A stretch of 64,000 bases of DNA from Planococcus halocryophilus (GTDB taxonomy: Bacteria; Bacillota; Bacilli; Bacillales_A; Planococcaceae): the NCBI RefSeq assembly GCF_001687585.2, contig NZ_CP016537.2, positions 1,956,001 through 2,020,000 on the forward strand. Direction: 5' to 3'. Every line of letters starts with the position of its first letter. The first letter of the stretch is position 1. Both the position numbers and the translations under genes were made by a program. Positions 52,055-61,730 of the stretch are shown here, in pieces. The notes beneath the pieces are model-generated. The model saw only the letters and a list, made by a program, of their open reading frames with translations, had not been told where the DNA came from and ran no database searches.

Positions 52055-53193
52055 TGTTCTTCATCCTTTGGCATCAGCTGTTCGTATAAACCTTCATATT
52101 GCTCTAGGATTTTTGAAGAATGAAAATGCTCGGACACCGTGTCCAATGCGCCTTGACGTAAATTTTGCAATTGTACCTCATCACTCAACATGTCAACTAC
52201 ATATCGAGCCGCCTGCTCTGTGTCTCCAAGTTCGACCAAAAACCCATTGACTCCCGGATTAATAATTTCAGGCATACCACCGATGTTTGTCCCAATGACC
52301 GGAACTCCACACGCCATTGCTTCTAGCAGCACCAAACCAAATGCTTCTTTTTCAGAAAGCAAAAGTTTAATGTCACTAATGCTATAAAATTCTGCAAGAT
52401 CGTCTCGTTTTCCTAGAAACAATACATGTTCTTCTATTTCTAAATCCCGCACTTGTTGAATGATTCGTCCCATTTCAGGTCCATCGCCTACTAGTAATAA
52501 TTTGCAGCTTATTTGTTGATGAGCCAGTGAAAAAGTTTTGATAACATCTTGAACGCGTTTAACGTTACGGAAGTTTGAAACGTGAATCATCACTTTCTCA
52601 GCAGCATCGATGCCGAGTTGTTCCTTTAGTTTTGTTTCACTTTTAGGGTGATACTCTCTTTCATCGACAAAATTATAAACCGTCTCAATCGTTTTGTCCG
52701 GTTGGATCAGCTCATAAGTTTGGTCTCTAAGTGAATTAGAAACAGCCGTGACGATATCAGATTTTTCAATACCGTAGCGAATCGCTTCTTTCAAAGAAGA
52801 ATCCGATCCTAATACCGTAATATCTGTGCCGTGTAGTGTTGTTACGATGCCAATGTTTGAGCCGGCCATATCGCGCCCAAGAATAGCGCATACAGCATGA
52901 GGAATGGCGTAATGGACATGGAGAAGATCCAGCCCTTCATTTTTGATCACTTCAGAAATTTTTGTGGCTAACGCAATATCGTAAGGGGCATATTGAAAGA
53001 CGGAATACGTATTGATGTCAACTTGATGATTAAAGATATTTGGATACGTTTTATTCAAACGGAAAGGAGTGCTAGACGTAATAAAATGAACTTCGTGTCC
53101 TTTTTCCGCCAACATTTTTCCTAGTTCAGTGGCAATAACACCAGATCCTCCAACAGTTGGATAGCAAGTGATGCCGATTTTCATTTTTCGCAC
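52051..53193 (-). CDS. bshA: BshA, N-acetyl-glucosaminyl malate synthase
   Basis: 380 residues, GT4 glycosyltransferase with N-terminal CYPTVGGSGVIATELGK, HVHYAIPHA, and C-terminal SEKEAFGLVLLEAMACGVPVIGT (the E-x7-E motif). Joins UDP-GlcNAc and malate, the first step of bacillithiol synthesis. GTG start at 53193 after AGGAGA. In B. subtilis bshB1 sits just upstream; here mgsA follows directly, so the deacetylase must be elsewhere or another enzyme does the step. Confidence 0.9.
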   Translation of the reverse strand: MRKMKIGITCYPTVGGSGVIATELGKMLAEKGHEVHFITSSTPFRLNKTYPNIFNHQVDINTYSVFQYAPYDIALATKISEVIKNEGLDLLHVHYAIPHAVCAILGRDMAGSNIGIVTTLHGTDITVLGSDSSLKEAIRYGIEKSDIVTAVSNSLRDQTYELIQPDKTIETVYNFVDEREYHPKSETKLKEQLGIDAAEKVMIHVSNFRNVKRVQDVIKTFSLAHQQISCKLLLVGDGPEMGRIIQQVRDLEIEEHVLFLGKRDDLAEFYSISDIKLLLSEKEAFGLVLLEAMACGVPVIGTNIGGMPEIINPGVNGFLVELGDTEQAARYVVDMLSDEVQLQNLRQGALDTVSEHFHSSKILEQYEGLYEQLMPKDEEQ

Positions 53194-53204
53194 GCTGTTC
53201 TCTC

Positions 53205-53609
53205 CTATCCTCTTCTTTCTCCAAGCAGACGCCAGTCTATAAAGCCTTCTTTTAACCCTTTAAGAAGAACTTCAGCTGTTCCCATGTTCGTGGCTAAAGG
53301 TATGCCATAGACGTCACACAGGCGGATTAACGCTGTGACATCAGGTTCATGCGGTTGTGCAGTCAATGGATCACGGAAAAAAATAATCATATCCATTTCA
53401 TCTTGTGCAATCATTGCACCGATTTGCTGATCTCCACCAAGTGGGCCAGAGCGAAAGCGGGTTACTGATAAATTGGTTTCGTCAATGATTCTTTGACCAG
53501 TCGTTCCTGTTGCATAAAGTCCATGTTCAGCTAAAATTGGCTCGTAAGCTAATGCAAATTGAATCAGGTCATCTTTTTTACGGTCATGGGCAATCAAAGC
53601 TATATTCAT
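53205..53609 (-). CDS. mgsA: Methylglyoxal synthase
   Basis: 134 residues. [10 protein letters not shown] at the N-terminus, [10 protein letters not shown] with catalytic Asp60, and [13 protein letters not shown] with the catalytic His. Turns dihydroxyacetone phosphate into methylglyoxal when phosphate is short. Its neighbour bshA makes bacillithiol, which in Bacillus helps detoxify methylglyoxal. Confidence 0.95.
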   Translation of the reverse strand: MNIALIAHDRKKDDLIQFALAYEPILAEHGLYATGTTGQRIIDETNLSVTRFRSGPLGGDQQIGAMIAQDEMDMIIFFRDPLTAQPHEPDVTALIRLCDVYGIPLATNMGTAEVLLKGLKEGFIDWRLLGERRG

Positions 53610-53622
53610 ATTATCGTCCCCT

Positions 53623-54423
53623 TTAGTCGATTATGTGTTCTAAACCATAAATCAATTCTTCTTTTTCCATCACGGTTTGAATAGATAAAATCACACCAGA
53701 CATAAATGAGCCTCGATTAAATGAATCATGTCGAAGCGTTAGCATTTGACCTTCCCCGCCAAGTAATACTTGTTGGTGAGCTACCAATCCAGGCAAACGA
53801 ACACTATGGATGCGCATACCATCGTAATTTGCACCACGTGCACCTTCGAGAATTTCTTTTTCGCGGACATGCCCTTGCTCATGAATAGGACGTTGCTGTG
53901 AAATCAAATGTGCAGTTTTCATCGCTGTTCCAGAAGGAGCATCAAGTTTTTGATCATGATGCATTTCAATAATCTCAATATCCGGTAAATATTTAGCTGC
54001 TTGTTCTGCAAACTTCATCATTAATACCGCCCCAATTGCAAAGTTCGGTGCAATAATGCAACCAATTTTTGATTCTTTTGAAAGCGCCTTTAATTCCTCT
54101 AGTTGCTCATCCGAAAAACCTGTCGTGCCAACAACAGGTCGTATATTCAATTCCAATGCCTGTTTTGTATGTTCGTAAACAAATTCTGGCGTAGTCAAAT
54201 CGACAAGTACATCCGGCTTGGTTTCAGCGTTGAGCTGTTCAAGATCGATATAAATAGGAGCAGTGAAATTAGAAGGAAATAATTTTGTGTCAGCTATTGT
54301 GTCGCCGACTTTTTTATAATCTAAAACAGAAACAAGTTCCATTTCGGCATGATTCATAACTGTATGTACTGCTTCTTTACCCATTTTTCCTCTTGCCCCT
54401 GCAATTGCTACGCGAATTGTCAT
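53623..54423 (-). CDS. dapB: 4-hydroxy-tetrahydrodipicolinate reductase
   Basis: 266 residues. NAD(P) site [28 protein letters not shown] and the substrate loop [15 protein letters not shown] with His-His and Lys. Second-committed step to lysine and meso-diaminopimelate for the wall. ATGA overlap with ypjD. Confidence 0.95.
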   Translation of the reverse strand: MTIRVAIAGARGKMGKEAVHTVMNHAEMELVSVLDYKKVGDTIADTKLFPSNFTAPIYIDLEQLNAETKPDVLVDLTTPEFVYEHTKQALELNIRPVVGTTGFSDEQLEELKALSKESKIGCIIAPNFAIGAVLMMKFAEQAAKYLPDIEIIEMHHDQKLDAPSGTAMKTAHLISQQRPIHEQGHVREKEILEGARGANYDGMRIHSVRLPGLVAHQQVLLGGEGQMLTLRHDSFNRGSFMSGVILSIQTVMEKEELIYGLEHIID

Positions 54424-54758
54424 TTTTGTTCATCCTTTCGTGTCCAACGATTTTGATCTCTATTGTTAAATTTATCAATTACTCGGTCATGAGCATCCGC
54501 AAGATCGATGTCCATAGAGTTTGCCATACAGATCAAAACAAATAGAACGTCGCCCATTTCTTCTTCGATACTGTTTTCAGCCTCTGAACTTTTCTTTTTT
54601 TTCGGACCGTATTCATGCATGACTTCTCTAGAAAGTTCACCAAGTTCTTCTGTTAAACGAGCCATCATTTCCATCGGTTGAAAATAGCCTTCTTTGAATT
54701 GCCCAATGTATGTGTCAACCTCTTGCTGAAGCTGTTTCATGGTTTTTTCCCCGCTCAT
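54420..54758 (-). CDS. ypjD: MazG-like nucleotide pyrophosphohydrolase (YpjD)
   Basis: About 112 residues. MazG fold: LTEELGELSREV and EEEMGDVLFVLICMANSM hold the Glu/Asp magnesium sites (ExxE and ExxD). House-cleaning NTP pyrophosphatase, substrate unknown. Start at the ATG at 54758 with GAGGAG nine bases before; an earlier ATG at 54779 is less likely. Confidence 0.85.
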   Translation of the reverse strand: MSGEKTMKQLQQEVDTYIGQFKEGYFQPMEMMARLTEELGELSREVMHEYGPKKKKSSEAENSIEEEMGDVLFVLICMANSMDIDLADAHDRVIDKFNNRDQNRWTRKDEQK

Positions 54759-54865
54759 TACATCACACTCCTCAGTCAATCGTAAAGAAAACTTGAGATG
54801 TTGTCAAAACACATTATTTCAACGATAATACAGAAGTCTACATTTACGAAAGGGGCTTGGCATAA

Positions 54866-55732
54866 TTGAAAGAGTTAAAAATTAAAAACATCTTATTTAT
54901 CCTTCTCGGTGCTGCCATTTACAGTTTTGGATTTGTTCATTTTAATATCCAAAACGAATTGGGAGAAGGCGGTTTCGCTGGTATTACATTGATTTTGTAC
55001 TTTATCTTTAATTGGGACCCCGCATTGATGAACTTGTTATTAAATATCCCATTATTTTTTATAGGATGGAAACTTCTTGGTAGAAAAGTTTTTCTTTACA
55101 CTATTATCGGGACTGTAGCAGTTTCTGCTTTTTTGAAAGTTTTTCTGGTTTACGAAATTCAAATCAATTTACAAGATGACTTATTTTTAGCCGCCTTGTT
55201 TGCCGGTGTCTTTATTGGGATTGGACTTGGAATCATATTCCGATTTGGAGGTACTACAGGAGGCGTCGATATTATTGCGCGCTTGGCACAAAAATACATA
55301 GGTTGGAGCATGGGGAAAACAATGTTTCTTTTTGACGCAGCTGTCATCATGCTATCTTGGTTAACATTCCTTGACCACCGCTCAATGATGTATACACTTG
55401 TAGCAGTGTTTGTTGGTGCGCGTGTTATTGATTTTGTGCAAGAAGGTGCTTATTCTGGCCGTGGCGCATTGATCATTTCAAATTCCCAAGAAGAAATCGC
55501 CAGCCGTATTGCCATCGAAATGGATCGTGGCATCACGATTCTTCGTGGCTACGGTCATTTCACAAAAGAAGAACGGGAAGTTTTGTATTGCGTTATTGCA
55601 CGAAATGAAATTGTTCGACTAAAAAGCATAATTAACTCTGTTGATCCTCATGCCTTCGTTTCCTTAATGGACGTTCATGATGTGATGGGCGAAGGGTTTA
55701 CACTAGATGAAGAAAAACGTCCGATAGGTTAA
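54866..55732 (+). CDS. ypjC: YitT-family membrane protein (YpjC)
   Basis: 288 residues, TTG start at 54866. Five or six hydrophobic helices in the first 190 residues with the family motif GGTTGGVDIIARL, then a cytoplasmic DUF2179 domain with GAYSGRGALIISNSQEE and ITILRGYGHFTKEEREVLYCVI. Possible transporter or sensor of unknown ligand. Lies divergent to ypjD and ends at a terminator. Confidence 0.85.
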   Translation: MKELKIKNILFILLGAAIYSFGFVHFNIQNELGEGGFAGITLILYFIFNWDPALMNLLLNIPLFFIGWKLLGRKVFLYTIIGTVAVSAFLKVFLVYEIQINLQDDLFLAALFAGVFIGIGLGIIFRFGGTTGGVDIIARLAQKYIGWSMGKTMFLFDAAVIMLSWLTFLDHRSMMYTLVAVFVGARVIDFVQEGAYSGRGALIISNSQEEIASRIAIEMDRGITILRGYGHFTKEEREVLYCVIARNEIVRLKSIINSVDPHAFVSLMDVHDVMGEGFTLDEEKRPIG

Positions 55733-55745
55733 TCTAAAACGATAA

Positions 55746-55785
55746 TATAGAAAAAAACGGCCCTTTTACGGGCCGTTTTTTTATG
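55746..55785. terminator. Bidirectional terminator
   Basis: AAAAAACGGCCC, TTTTAC loop, GGGCCGTTTTTTT, between the convergent genes ypjC and the yugP-like gene. Confidence 0.85.
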
Positions 55786-56464
55786 AGCGGTTCATACCTG
55801 TATAGATTAAAATTAATCGTGCAAGTTCAAGAACCGCCACTGCTGTAGCTGCAACATAAGTCATCGCTGCTGCGCTTAATACTTTTTTCGCATCACGCTC
55901 TTCTTCATTACGGATAATATTATGTGACAAAAGCTGATCCATCGCACGGCTCGAGGCATTAAATTCGACTGGCAAAGTTATTAGCTGGAATACTACTCCA
56001 GCAGCCAATAAGATGATACCAATCAATAATGCACCACTCCATGCTGAAAAGAAGCCAATCATAATAAAGATCCAAGACATATTCGATGAAACGTTAACGA
56101 TTGGTACAAGGCGATGACGCAAGCGTAAGAACGAATAATCTTCCGCATCTTGAATTGCATGCCCTACTTCGTGTGCAGCAACTGCTGTACCTGCTACAGA
56201 AGCTTCACGATAGTTGTGACTGCTTAATGCGACGATTTTTGTTAACGGATTATAATGATCGCTTAACATACCGCGACTTTCTGTTACTTTAACATCATGC
56301 AAGCCATTGGCATCTAAAATAATACGTGCAACTTGAGCACCGGTATGACCAGATGTGGAACGAATTTTAGAGTATTTAGCATATGTTCTTTTTAATTTAA
56401 ATTGAGCCCATAGTGGGATGATTAGCAAAAGGATAAAATAGAAGATATAACCGCCTATACCCAT
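55781..56464 (-). CDS. Zinc metallopeptidase, YugP-like
   Basis: 227 residues. N-terminal membrane helix (residues 5-22), zinc motif VAAHEVGHAIQDAED (HExxH) at about 96-110, and three or four further hydrophobic segments near the C-terminus. Same family as B. subtilis YugP. Membrane-bound protease of unknown target. Confidence 0.85.
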   Translation of the reverse strand: MGIGGYIFYFILLLIIPLWAQFKLKRTYAKYSKIRSTSGHTGAQVARIILDANGLHDVKVTESRGMLSDHYNPLTKIVALSSHNYREASVAGTAVAAHEVGHAIQDAEDYSFLRLRHRLVPIVNVSSNMSWIFIMIGFFSAWSGALLIGIILLAAGVVFQLITLPVEFNASSRAMDQLLSHNIIRNEEERDAKKVLSAAAMTYVAATAVAVLELARLILIYTGMNRS

Positions 56465-56515
56465 GTCTAAATCAACACCTCTTTCTATTTGATACTCTTA
56501 TTTTACTTAAATTAG

Positions 56516-57130
56516 TCAATATTGGTCAACTGAAATGGATTGCGTTTTATTCAAATGTGCTACATAAAAGGCAAATCCGACACAAACAATGGAAAGCCAA
56601 AATGTAAAGTAACCGATTTGGCTACTATACTCACTCAACCTACTATAAATAGGCATTTGACCGAAGACATAATCAATTACATCATTATGCAAAGTCCAAA
56701 CAGCTGTTAAAGCGACAGATAGCCATCCAAAACGATAATGTTCGATATAAAGAACTGCCTGCAATGCCATAGCGAAGTGAGAGCCTATTAACATCCAGCC
56801 AATCCAACCAATTGACCCTACCTCCCACAACGTAAGTAAATTCATGATAACTGCCCATAAACCATATTTAATCAAAGTAACAAAAGCTAAAGCCTCAATT
56901 AATCGATTTCGCTTACCAAAAATCCACAAACCAAGCACGATGGTGAAAAACAAGCTGGCTGTAGGACTATCTGGAACAAATATTAGAAAAATTGGTTCTG
57001 TGATTTTTAGTTGCCATCCATACCATATGTATCCATAAATCGAACCCGCCAAGTTTACTACAAATAACAAAATTAAAAATGGACGGTACATTAACCAAGC
57101 TGAGATTTTAATCGCAAAGGAAAGCATCAT
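56516..57130 (-). CDS. ypjA: YpjA, DUF1405 membrane protein
   Basis: About 204 residues with six hydrophobic helices and many Trp and Tyr. Start at the ATG pair at 57130, after GGAAG. Sits downstream of qcrC as in B. subtilis; function unknown. Confidence 0.85.
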   Translation of the reverse strand: MMLSFAIKISAWLMYRPFLILLFVVNLAGSIYGYIWYGWQLKITEPIFLIFVPDSPTASLFFTIVLGLWIFGKRNRLIEALAFVTLIKYGLWAVIMNLLTLWEVGSIGWIGWMLIGSHFAMALQAVLYIEHYRFGWLSVALTAVWTLHNDVIDYVFGQMPIYSRLSEYSSQIGYFTFWLSIVCVGFAFYVAHLNKTQSISVDQY

Positions 57131-57190
57131 TTTTCTTCCTTTCAAGATAGAAAAAAAGAGCCGGTTTCCCGACTCTTTTTCTATTAGTTA

Positions 57191-57973
57191 TTATTCTGCT
57201 TCAAGGCCAGAAATAAACTCTGCAAGTACTTTCAGATCTTCATCTGTTCCGTCCCAAGCAGCAGGCATTACAAGAGCACCGTCTTTTTCGATACCGTTGA
57301 CAGCAATGTCAGAGATTTCTTCAGGAGACAAGCCAGTTCCAACAAGTGTTGGTCCAACTGCTCCTTCTAAATTATCGCCATGGCAACTAATACAAGCTGC
57401 AGCAGAATACACTTCATATCCTGGATCAGTTGTATCAATTTCCACTTCTTCAGTGATTTTCCCTTGCGCTTCAGCAGCTTCCCAGTCATGGTTTGCTACC
57501 GATTCCCATGTAAGGAATATAATAGAAATAATCCCGAGAATCATAAATCCTGTAGGCAATGGGCGTTTCGAAGGACGTCTTTCCGGTCCTCGATCCAAGA
57601 ATGGTGCCAACATAAGTGCTCCAAAAGCAAGTCCTGGAACGATAATGGCACCAACCACGTTAAATGGCCCGGATGCAAATTCGTATTTCAGTAATTGATA
57701 TAAGAACAAGAAATACCAGTCTGGTAAAGGAATATATGCTGTATCAGTTGGATCAGCCTGACCTTCAAGAGGCGAAGGATGAGCGACAGTCAAAAGCAAA
57801 TAACCGATTAAGAAGACCGAACCAATCATCCATTCTTTCAAAAGGAAGTTTGGCCAGAAAGCTTCTGTTTTACCAGGGTATTCGGAGTAATCTTTAGGAA
57901 CATTCGGCTTACGGTATTCCATACCTGGAACACGCGAATCCCCTACAAATTTCATCCCTTTTCCGCGATGCAT
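57191..57973 (-). CDS. qcrC: QcrC, cytochrome b/c subunit
   Basis: 260 residues. N-terminal half is the C-terminal part of cytochrome b (three helices, LPDWYFLFLYQLLKYEF), the C-terminal half a cytochrome c with CISCH at about 194-198 and axial Met in ALVMPAAW. Part of the menaquinol:cytochrome c reductase, passing electrons to terminal oxidases. AAGGAGGG before the ATG. Confidence 0.95.
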   Translation of the reverse strand: MHRGKGMKFVGDSRVPGMEYRKPNVPKDYSEYPGKTEAFWPNFLLKEWMIGSVFLIGYLLLTVAHPSPLEGQADPTDTAYIPLPDWYFLFLYQLLKYEFASGPFNVVGAIIVPGLAFGALMLAPFLDRGPERRPSKRPLPTGFMILGIISIIFLTWESVANHDWEAAEAQGKITEEVEIDTTDPGYEVYSAAACISCHGDNLEGAVGPTLVGTGLSPEEISDIAVNGIEKDGALVMPAAWDGTDEDLKVLAEFISGLEAE

Positions 57974-58012
57974 AAGTGTTCCCTCCTTAAAAAATCCTTG
58001 TTGCGGAATGAA

Positions 58013-58687
58013 TTATAGCGGTCCTGAAATACCTTGTCTTCTGATCATGATAAAGTGAGCAGCTAGCAACCCAAGCAAAGCTGCAGGTAAGAAGAAGACG
58101 TGTATAGCGAAGAATCGTGTCAAAGTCTGTGCACCAAGGATTGTTGAATCCCCAGCCAATAGAAGTTTGATCGATCCACCGATGACCGGTACAGATGCCG
58201 CAATTTCAATCCCAACTTTTGTTGCAAATAGAGCTTTCATATCCCATGGAAGCAAGTAACCCGTGAAGCTCAATCCAAGGATAACGCCGAATAGTAAAAC
58301 GCCTACTACCCAGTTTAGCTCACGCGGTTTCTTATAAGACCCTGTAAAGAATACCCGCAGTGTATGAAGGAAAATCATAACAACTACAAGAGAAGCTCCC
58401 CAGTGATGCATCCCACGCACAATTTCTCCAAAAGCAACTTCGTTTTGAAGATAATAAACCGACTGCCAAGCATTTTCAATATCTGGCACGTAATACATTG
58501 TTAAGAACATACCGGATAAGATCTGAATCACTGTAATGAAAAATGTTAGTCCTCCAAAACAATAAACAAATGCTGAAAAGTGGTGTGCGGGGTTTACGTG
58601 CTCAGGTACTTCATGGTCAGCAATATCACGCCAGATCGGCGTAATGTCTAATCGCTCATCAACCCAATCATATAACTTGTTTAGCAC
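58013..58687 (-). CDS. qcrB: QcrB, cytochrome b6-type subunit
   Basis: 224 residues, four helices with heme-ligand His in MHHWGASLVVVMIFLHTLRVF and AIHVFFLPAALLGLLAAHF. GTG start at 58687. Binds menaquinol together with QcrC. Confidence 0.95.
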   Translation of the reverse strand: MLNKLYDWVDERLDITPIWRDIADHEVPEHVNPAHHFSAFVYCFGGLTFFITVIQILSGMFLTMYYVPDIENAWQSVYYLQNEVAFGEIVRGMHHWGASLVVVMIFLHTLRVFFTGSYKKPRELNWVVGVLLFGVILGLSFTGYLLPWDMKALFATKVGIEIAASVPVIGGSIKLLLAGDSTILGAQTLTRFFAIHVFFLPAALLGLLAAHFIMIRRQGISGPL

Positions 58688-58709
58688 TGGTGTCGTACCC
58701 CCTTAACTA

Positions 58710-59213
58710 TTAAACTATTGTGTTTTCTCTTACTGCGCCGATTGCAACAAAGCCATCTTGTTCTTTTACTTGGTACTCATCGAGTGGTCCAAGCGGCGGT
58801 GTTCCTGCAATGTTCTGTCCGTTTTTCTCATAACGGCCTGCGTGACATGGACAGAAGAATTGTGTCGGGTAATCTGGACTCCCTGCCCAGTTCACTGTAC
58901 ATCCTAAATGTTTACAAACTGGTGAAAGTGCGATTAATTTATCGCCGTCTTTATACACCCAAGCTGAATTTGTTACTTCAGATTTATACCATGCGTCTGT
59001 TTGTTCGTAAGTGAAATCGACACGTACTGGTTCTTCCGTAATATCAGCTACAGCTTGATCAGTTAAAACGTAGTCGCTGCCTTCTTTTTGTTGAAGAACA
59101 GGGTCTACTGCGAAACGAACCATTGGCATCAACATACCTGCTGCCATGAAACCACCTACACCTGTTAAAGTGTAGCCTAAAAATTGACGTCGTGATACAC
59201 GATTATTACTCAT
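58710..59213 (-). CDS. qcrA: QcrA, Rieske iron-sulfur subunit
   Basis: 167 residues. Twin-arginine signal SRRQFLGY near the N-terminus, one membrane helix, then the [2Fe-2S] motifs CKHLGC and CPCHAGRYE with Cys and His ligands. Start at the ATG at 59213 with GGGGGG upstream. First gene of qcrABC. Confidence 0.95.
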   Translation of the reverse strand: MSNNRVSRRQFLGYTLTGVGGFMAAGMLMPMVRFAVDPVLQQKEGSDYVLTDQAVADITEEPVRVDFTYEQTDAWYKSEVTNSAWVYKDGDKLIALSPVCKHLGCTVNWAGSPDYPTQFFCPCHAGRYEKNGQNIAGTPPLGPLDEYQVKEQDGFVAIGAVRENTIV

Positions 59214-59353
59214 CCTTTTCCCCCCTCTAACATTCAAGGTCAGTCCAATGGACATACTCATTCAAATATAATTACTAGGACAACCTAATGATATATCAAT
59301 CAAATCTTAAGGTCAATATCGCATATAGCCTATTCAAGCAGTTTGTGAACATT

Positions 59354-59806
59354 TCATGAATGATGTGACCATTCTTTTGTAAATAGCGGCAAAACTTGTC
59401 TCAACTGGTCTTCCATTACTGAATTTTTAAAGGATTGGTCCATATCCTCCATCGGAATTGCTGGTAGCCATAAAACATTTTTTAAGCTATCAATTGTTCG
59501 CCATTCGGAATCTGTCGTTAAATAAAAGATATGTTTAAACTTCGTATGCTGTAATTCTTCCAACAATTCAGCTGCAATTCGCTGCCGATTTGCTATTTTG
59601 CCATAAGAAATAGGCGGAAGTAAAAGTATCCGCCCTTTAAATTGCTTTTCTAACATAGCAGTTAGGTTTTGTAAGTATTCAGAAGCGCCTGCACTGGATT
59701 TCATCCCATTTTCACTTAAATCTAACTGTAAAAGTGGCACAACCGCTGTATCTATATAATCTTGTTGACTCAAATATTGATCAATTTCTTTACCGATAAA
59801 ATGCAT
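59354..59806 (-). CDS. ypiF: YpiF, DUF2487 protein
   Basis: 150 residues, soluble, alpha/beta. Matches B. subtilis YpiF in size and place just before qcrA. Function unknown. Follows ypiB by 9 bases. Confidence 0.8.
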   Translation of the reverse strand: MHFIGKEIDQYLSQQDYIDTAVVPLLQLDLSENGMKSSAGASEYLQNLTAMLEKQFKGRILLLPPISYGKIANRQRIAAELLEELQHTKFKHIFYLTTDSEWRTIDSLKNVLWLPAIPMEDMDQSFKNSVMEDQLRQVLPLFTKEWSHHS

Positions 59807-59815
59807 AGCGTATTT

Positions 59816-60376
59816 TCACTCTCCGTCTTTTTTAATGGCTTTGAATGCCTGCAACATTGCTGACAGTTCAAAAAAACGATCGCGATCGTTGGCATCTAAT
59901 GCTTCATCAATTTGTTTGTAAATCGTTTCCTCATGAAAAACAGACATGCTTTCTTTTAATATTTTCTCAGCAACTTGACGATCTTGTTCATCAATAGATG
60001 CATCTTCAGGTATATATGGATTTTCTTCCAACACCGACAAATATAAAGTCGGAGGAGGAATGTTAGGAAAATTCAATTGGATATACAAATGTTCATCCGG
60101 ATTTAGACGCAAGTCATGAAATGATTTTTCCGCGTCTGCCGTCATTAAGTTTCCTTTATAAAAGCGGAAAGGGGTTTCTTTTGAATCTGTTGAGGACATG
60201 ACCATTGCGCGCGGACAATAATGCGCTTCTTCAACAAAATGGGTTTTTTCAAGCAGGTCTTCGTTGCTCAACATATAATTCAGAATCCAAATACACTCAC
60301 GTCTTTTCATCTTGTAAGATTGTAGGAACCAACGGACAAATTGCTTTTTTTCACCTATTGATATTGAAGCGGTCAT
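59816..60376 (-). CDS. ypiB: YpiB, UPF0302 protein
   Basis: 186 residues. UPF0302 domain (VRWFLQSYKMKRRECIWILNYMLSN) followed by an acidic IDEAL-type C-terminal segment (YKQIDEALDANDRDRFFELS). Start at the ATG at 60376, seven bases after AGGAGG. Unknown function, perhaps a protein-protein adaptor. Confidence 0.85.
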   Translation of the reverse strand: MTASISIGEKKQFVRWFLQSYKMKRRECIWILNYMLSNEDLLEKTHFVEEAHYCPRAMVMSSTDSKETPFRFYKGNLMTADAEKSFHDLRLNPDEHLYIQLNFPNIPPPTLYLSVLEENPYIPEDASIDEQDRQVAEKILKESMSVFHEETIYKQIDEALDANDRDRFFELSAMLQAFKAIKKDGE

Positions 60377-60390
60377 GAAATTTCCTCCTT

Positions 60391-61644
60391 TCATTCAAAA
60401 GACTGTTGCCAATCAAACCATTCTGGATTTTCTGGTTCTAGCGCTTGTAGTTCTTTTATTATTTCGAGAGCGCGCTCTCTTTTTCCTTCTTCTATTAAAA
60501 ATAAGGCATATTTTTTCAAGAAAACCGCATCGTCTTTAAACGATGAGTAAGCTTTTTCATAGTAAACCGTCGCCTGCTTGTAATTTTCTGTGCGTTCGTA
60601 AGCTTCCGCTACCATCGGATAAAGGCCAGCCCAATCATCACCACTTTCGACCACCATTTCTGCCAACTCAAGAACTTCATCATCTTGTTCTTGCGCATGG
60701 AAGTAAGATACTAAAGTATAAATAGCTTCCATGTATTCTGGGTCTAATGCTATTGCTTGACGTAGATGTTCAACACCCTCGTCCACTTTACCCAGTTTTA
60801 AAGCGAGCTTACCTGCGAATAAATACAATTCCTTATCAAATTCATCTCTAGCGAGTCCTTCGCTTATTGCCTTATAAGCAGGTTGGTAATCTTCAGCCAT
60901 ATTGTAGCTTTGTGCTTTTAATAAATAAGCAGAAAAATAATCTGGATCAATGCCGATCAATTCATCAAGACGACGCACAGCCATCTCGTATTGACGTGTT
61001 TGAAATGCTGCAAATGCCGCTCCAAACAGCACGTCTGGAGTTGCTAAGTCTTCAAGCGCTTTTTCATAATAAGGCAATGCTTCTTCGTAAGCCGCTCCTG
61101 CACTATAAACTTCAGCTAGCCTTTCGGAAATATTGACTCCTTCTATCTCAACCTGCTGCGCTTCAAGTTCTTGATAAATTTTGGCCGATTCCAGGTAACG
61201 TCCAGAATCTAACAACAATTCCGCTTTCGCTTGTTGCAAAAGAGGTTCTTCTGGCATTAAGTCTATCGCTTCATTTAAACGATTCTCAGCTGCTTCAAGC
61301 AAACCTTGTAATTGGAACAAGTCCGCTAAGGTTACAAGCGCTTGAGCATACAATTCATCGTCTTTTGGGATTTCCATCAAGGCATTTAATGCATCATCTT
61401 CCCGGTCAGCATCTATTAACAAATTGGCTCGGTCAATTGTCAATTGTGCTTCTTCTGGGAATATATACTGTAAATGTTCGAGTACTTTGATTGCTTCTTC
61501 CACAAAGCCTATTTCTGCTAGCCATTCAGATAAACCGTATTGCTCATCCGGATCACCTTTTAGCAAATAATCATCTAATAATGTGTTTAGAAGATTAGGA
61601 TCTCCTTGTTCTACCGCTTTTTGTATTTGTTCAATATTCGCCAT
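60391..61644 (-). CDS. ypiA: YpiA, TPR-repeat protein
   Basis: 417 residues, about ten tetratricopeptide repeats from end to end (for example YEEALPYYEKAL, YKQATVYYEKAYSSF), soluble. Matches B. subtilis ypiA. Scaffold of unknown partner. Confidence 0.85.
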   Translation of the reverse strand: MANIEQIQKAVEQGDPNLLNTLLDDYLLKGDPDEQYGLSEWLAEIGFVEEAIKVLEHLQYIFPEEAQLTIDRANLLIDADREDDALNALMEIPKDDELYAQALVTLADLFQLQGLLEAAENRLNEAIDLMPEEPLLQQAKAELLLDSGRYLESAKIYQELEAQQVEIEGVNISERLAEVYSAGAAYEEALPYYEKALEDLATPDVLFGAAFAAFQTRQYEMAVRRLDELIGIDPDYFSAYLLKAQSYNMAEDYQPAYKAISEGLARDEFDKELYLFAGKLALKLGKVDEGVEHLRQAIALDPEYMEAIYTLVSYFHAQEQDDEVLELAEMVVESGDDWAGLYPMVAEAYERTENYKQATVYYEKAYSSFKDDAVFLKKYALFLIEEGKRERALEIIKELQALEPENPEWFDWQQSFE

Positions 61645-61730
61645 ACTATCACCTATTCCTTCACATTCTTACATTCATCCTACACGAAAGACATCTATTA
61701 TCATAATAAAAAAACTCTCCATATGGAGAG

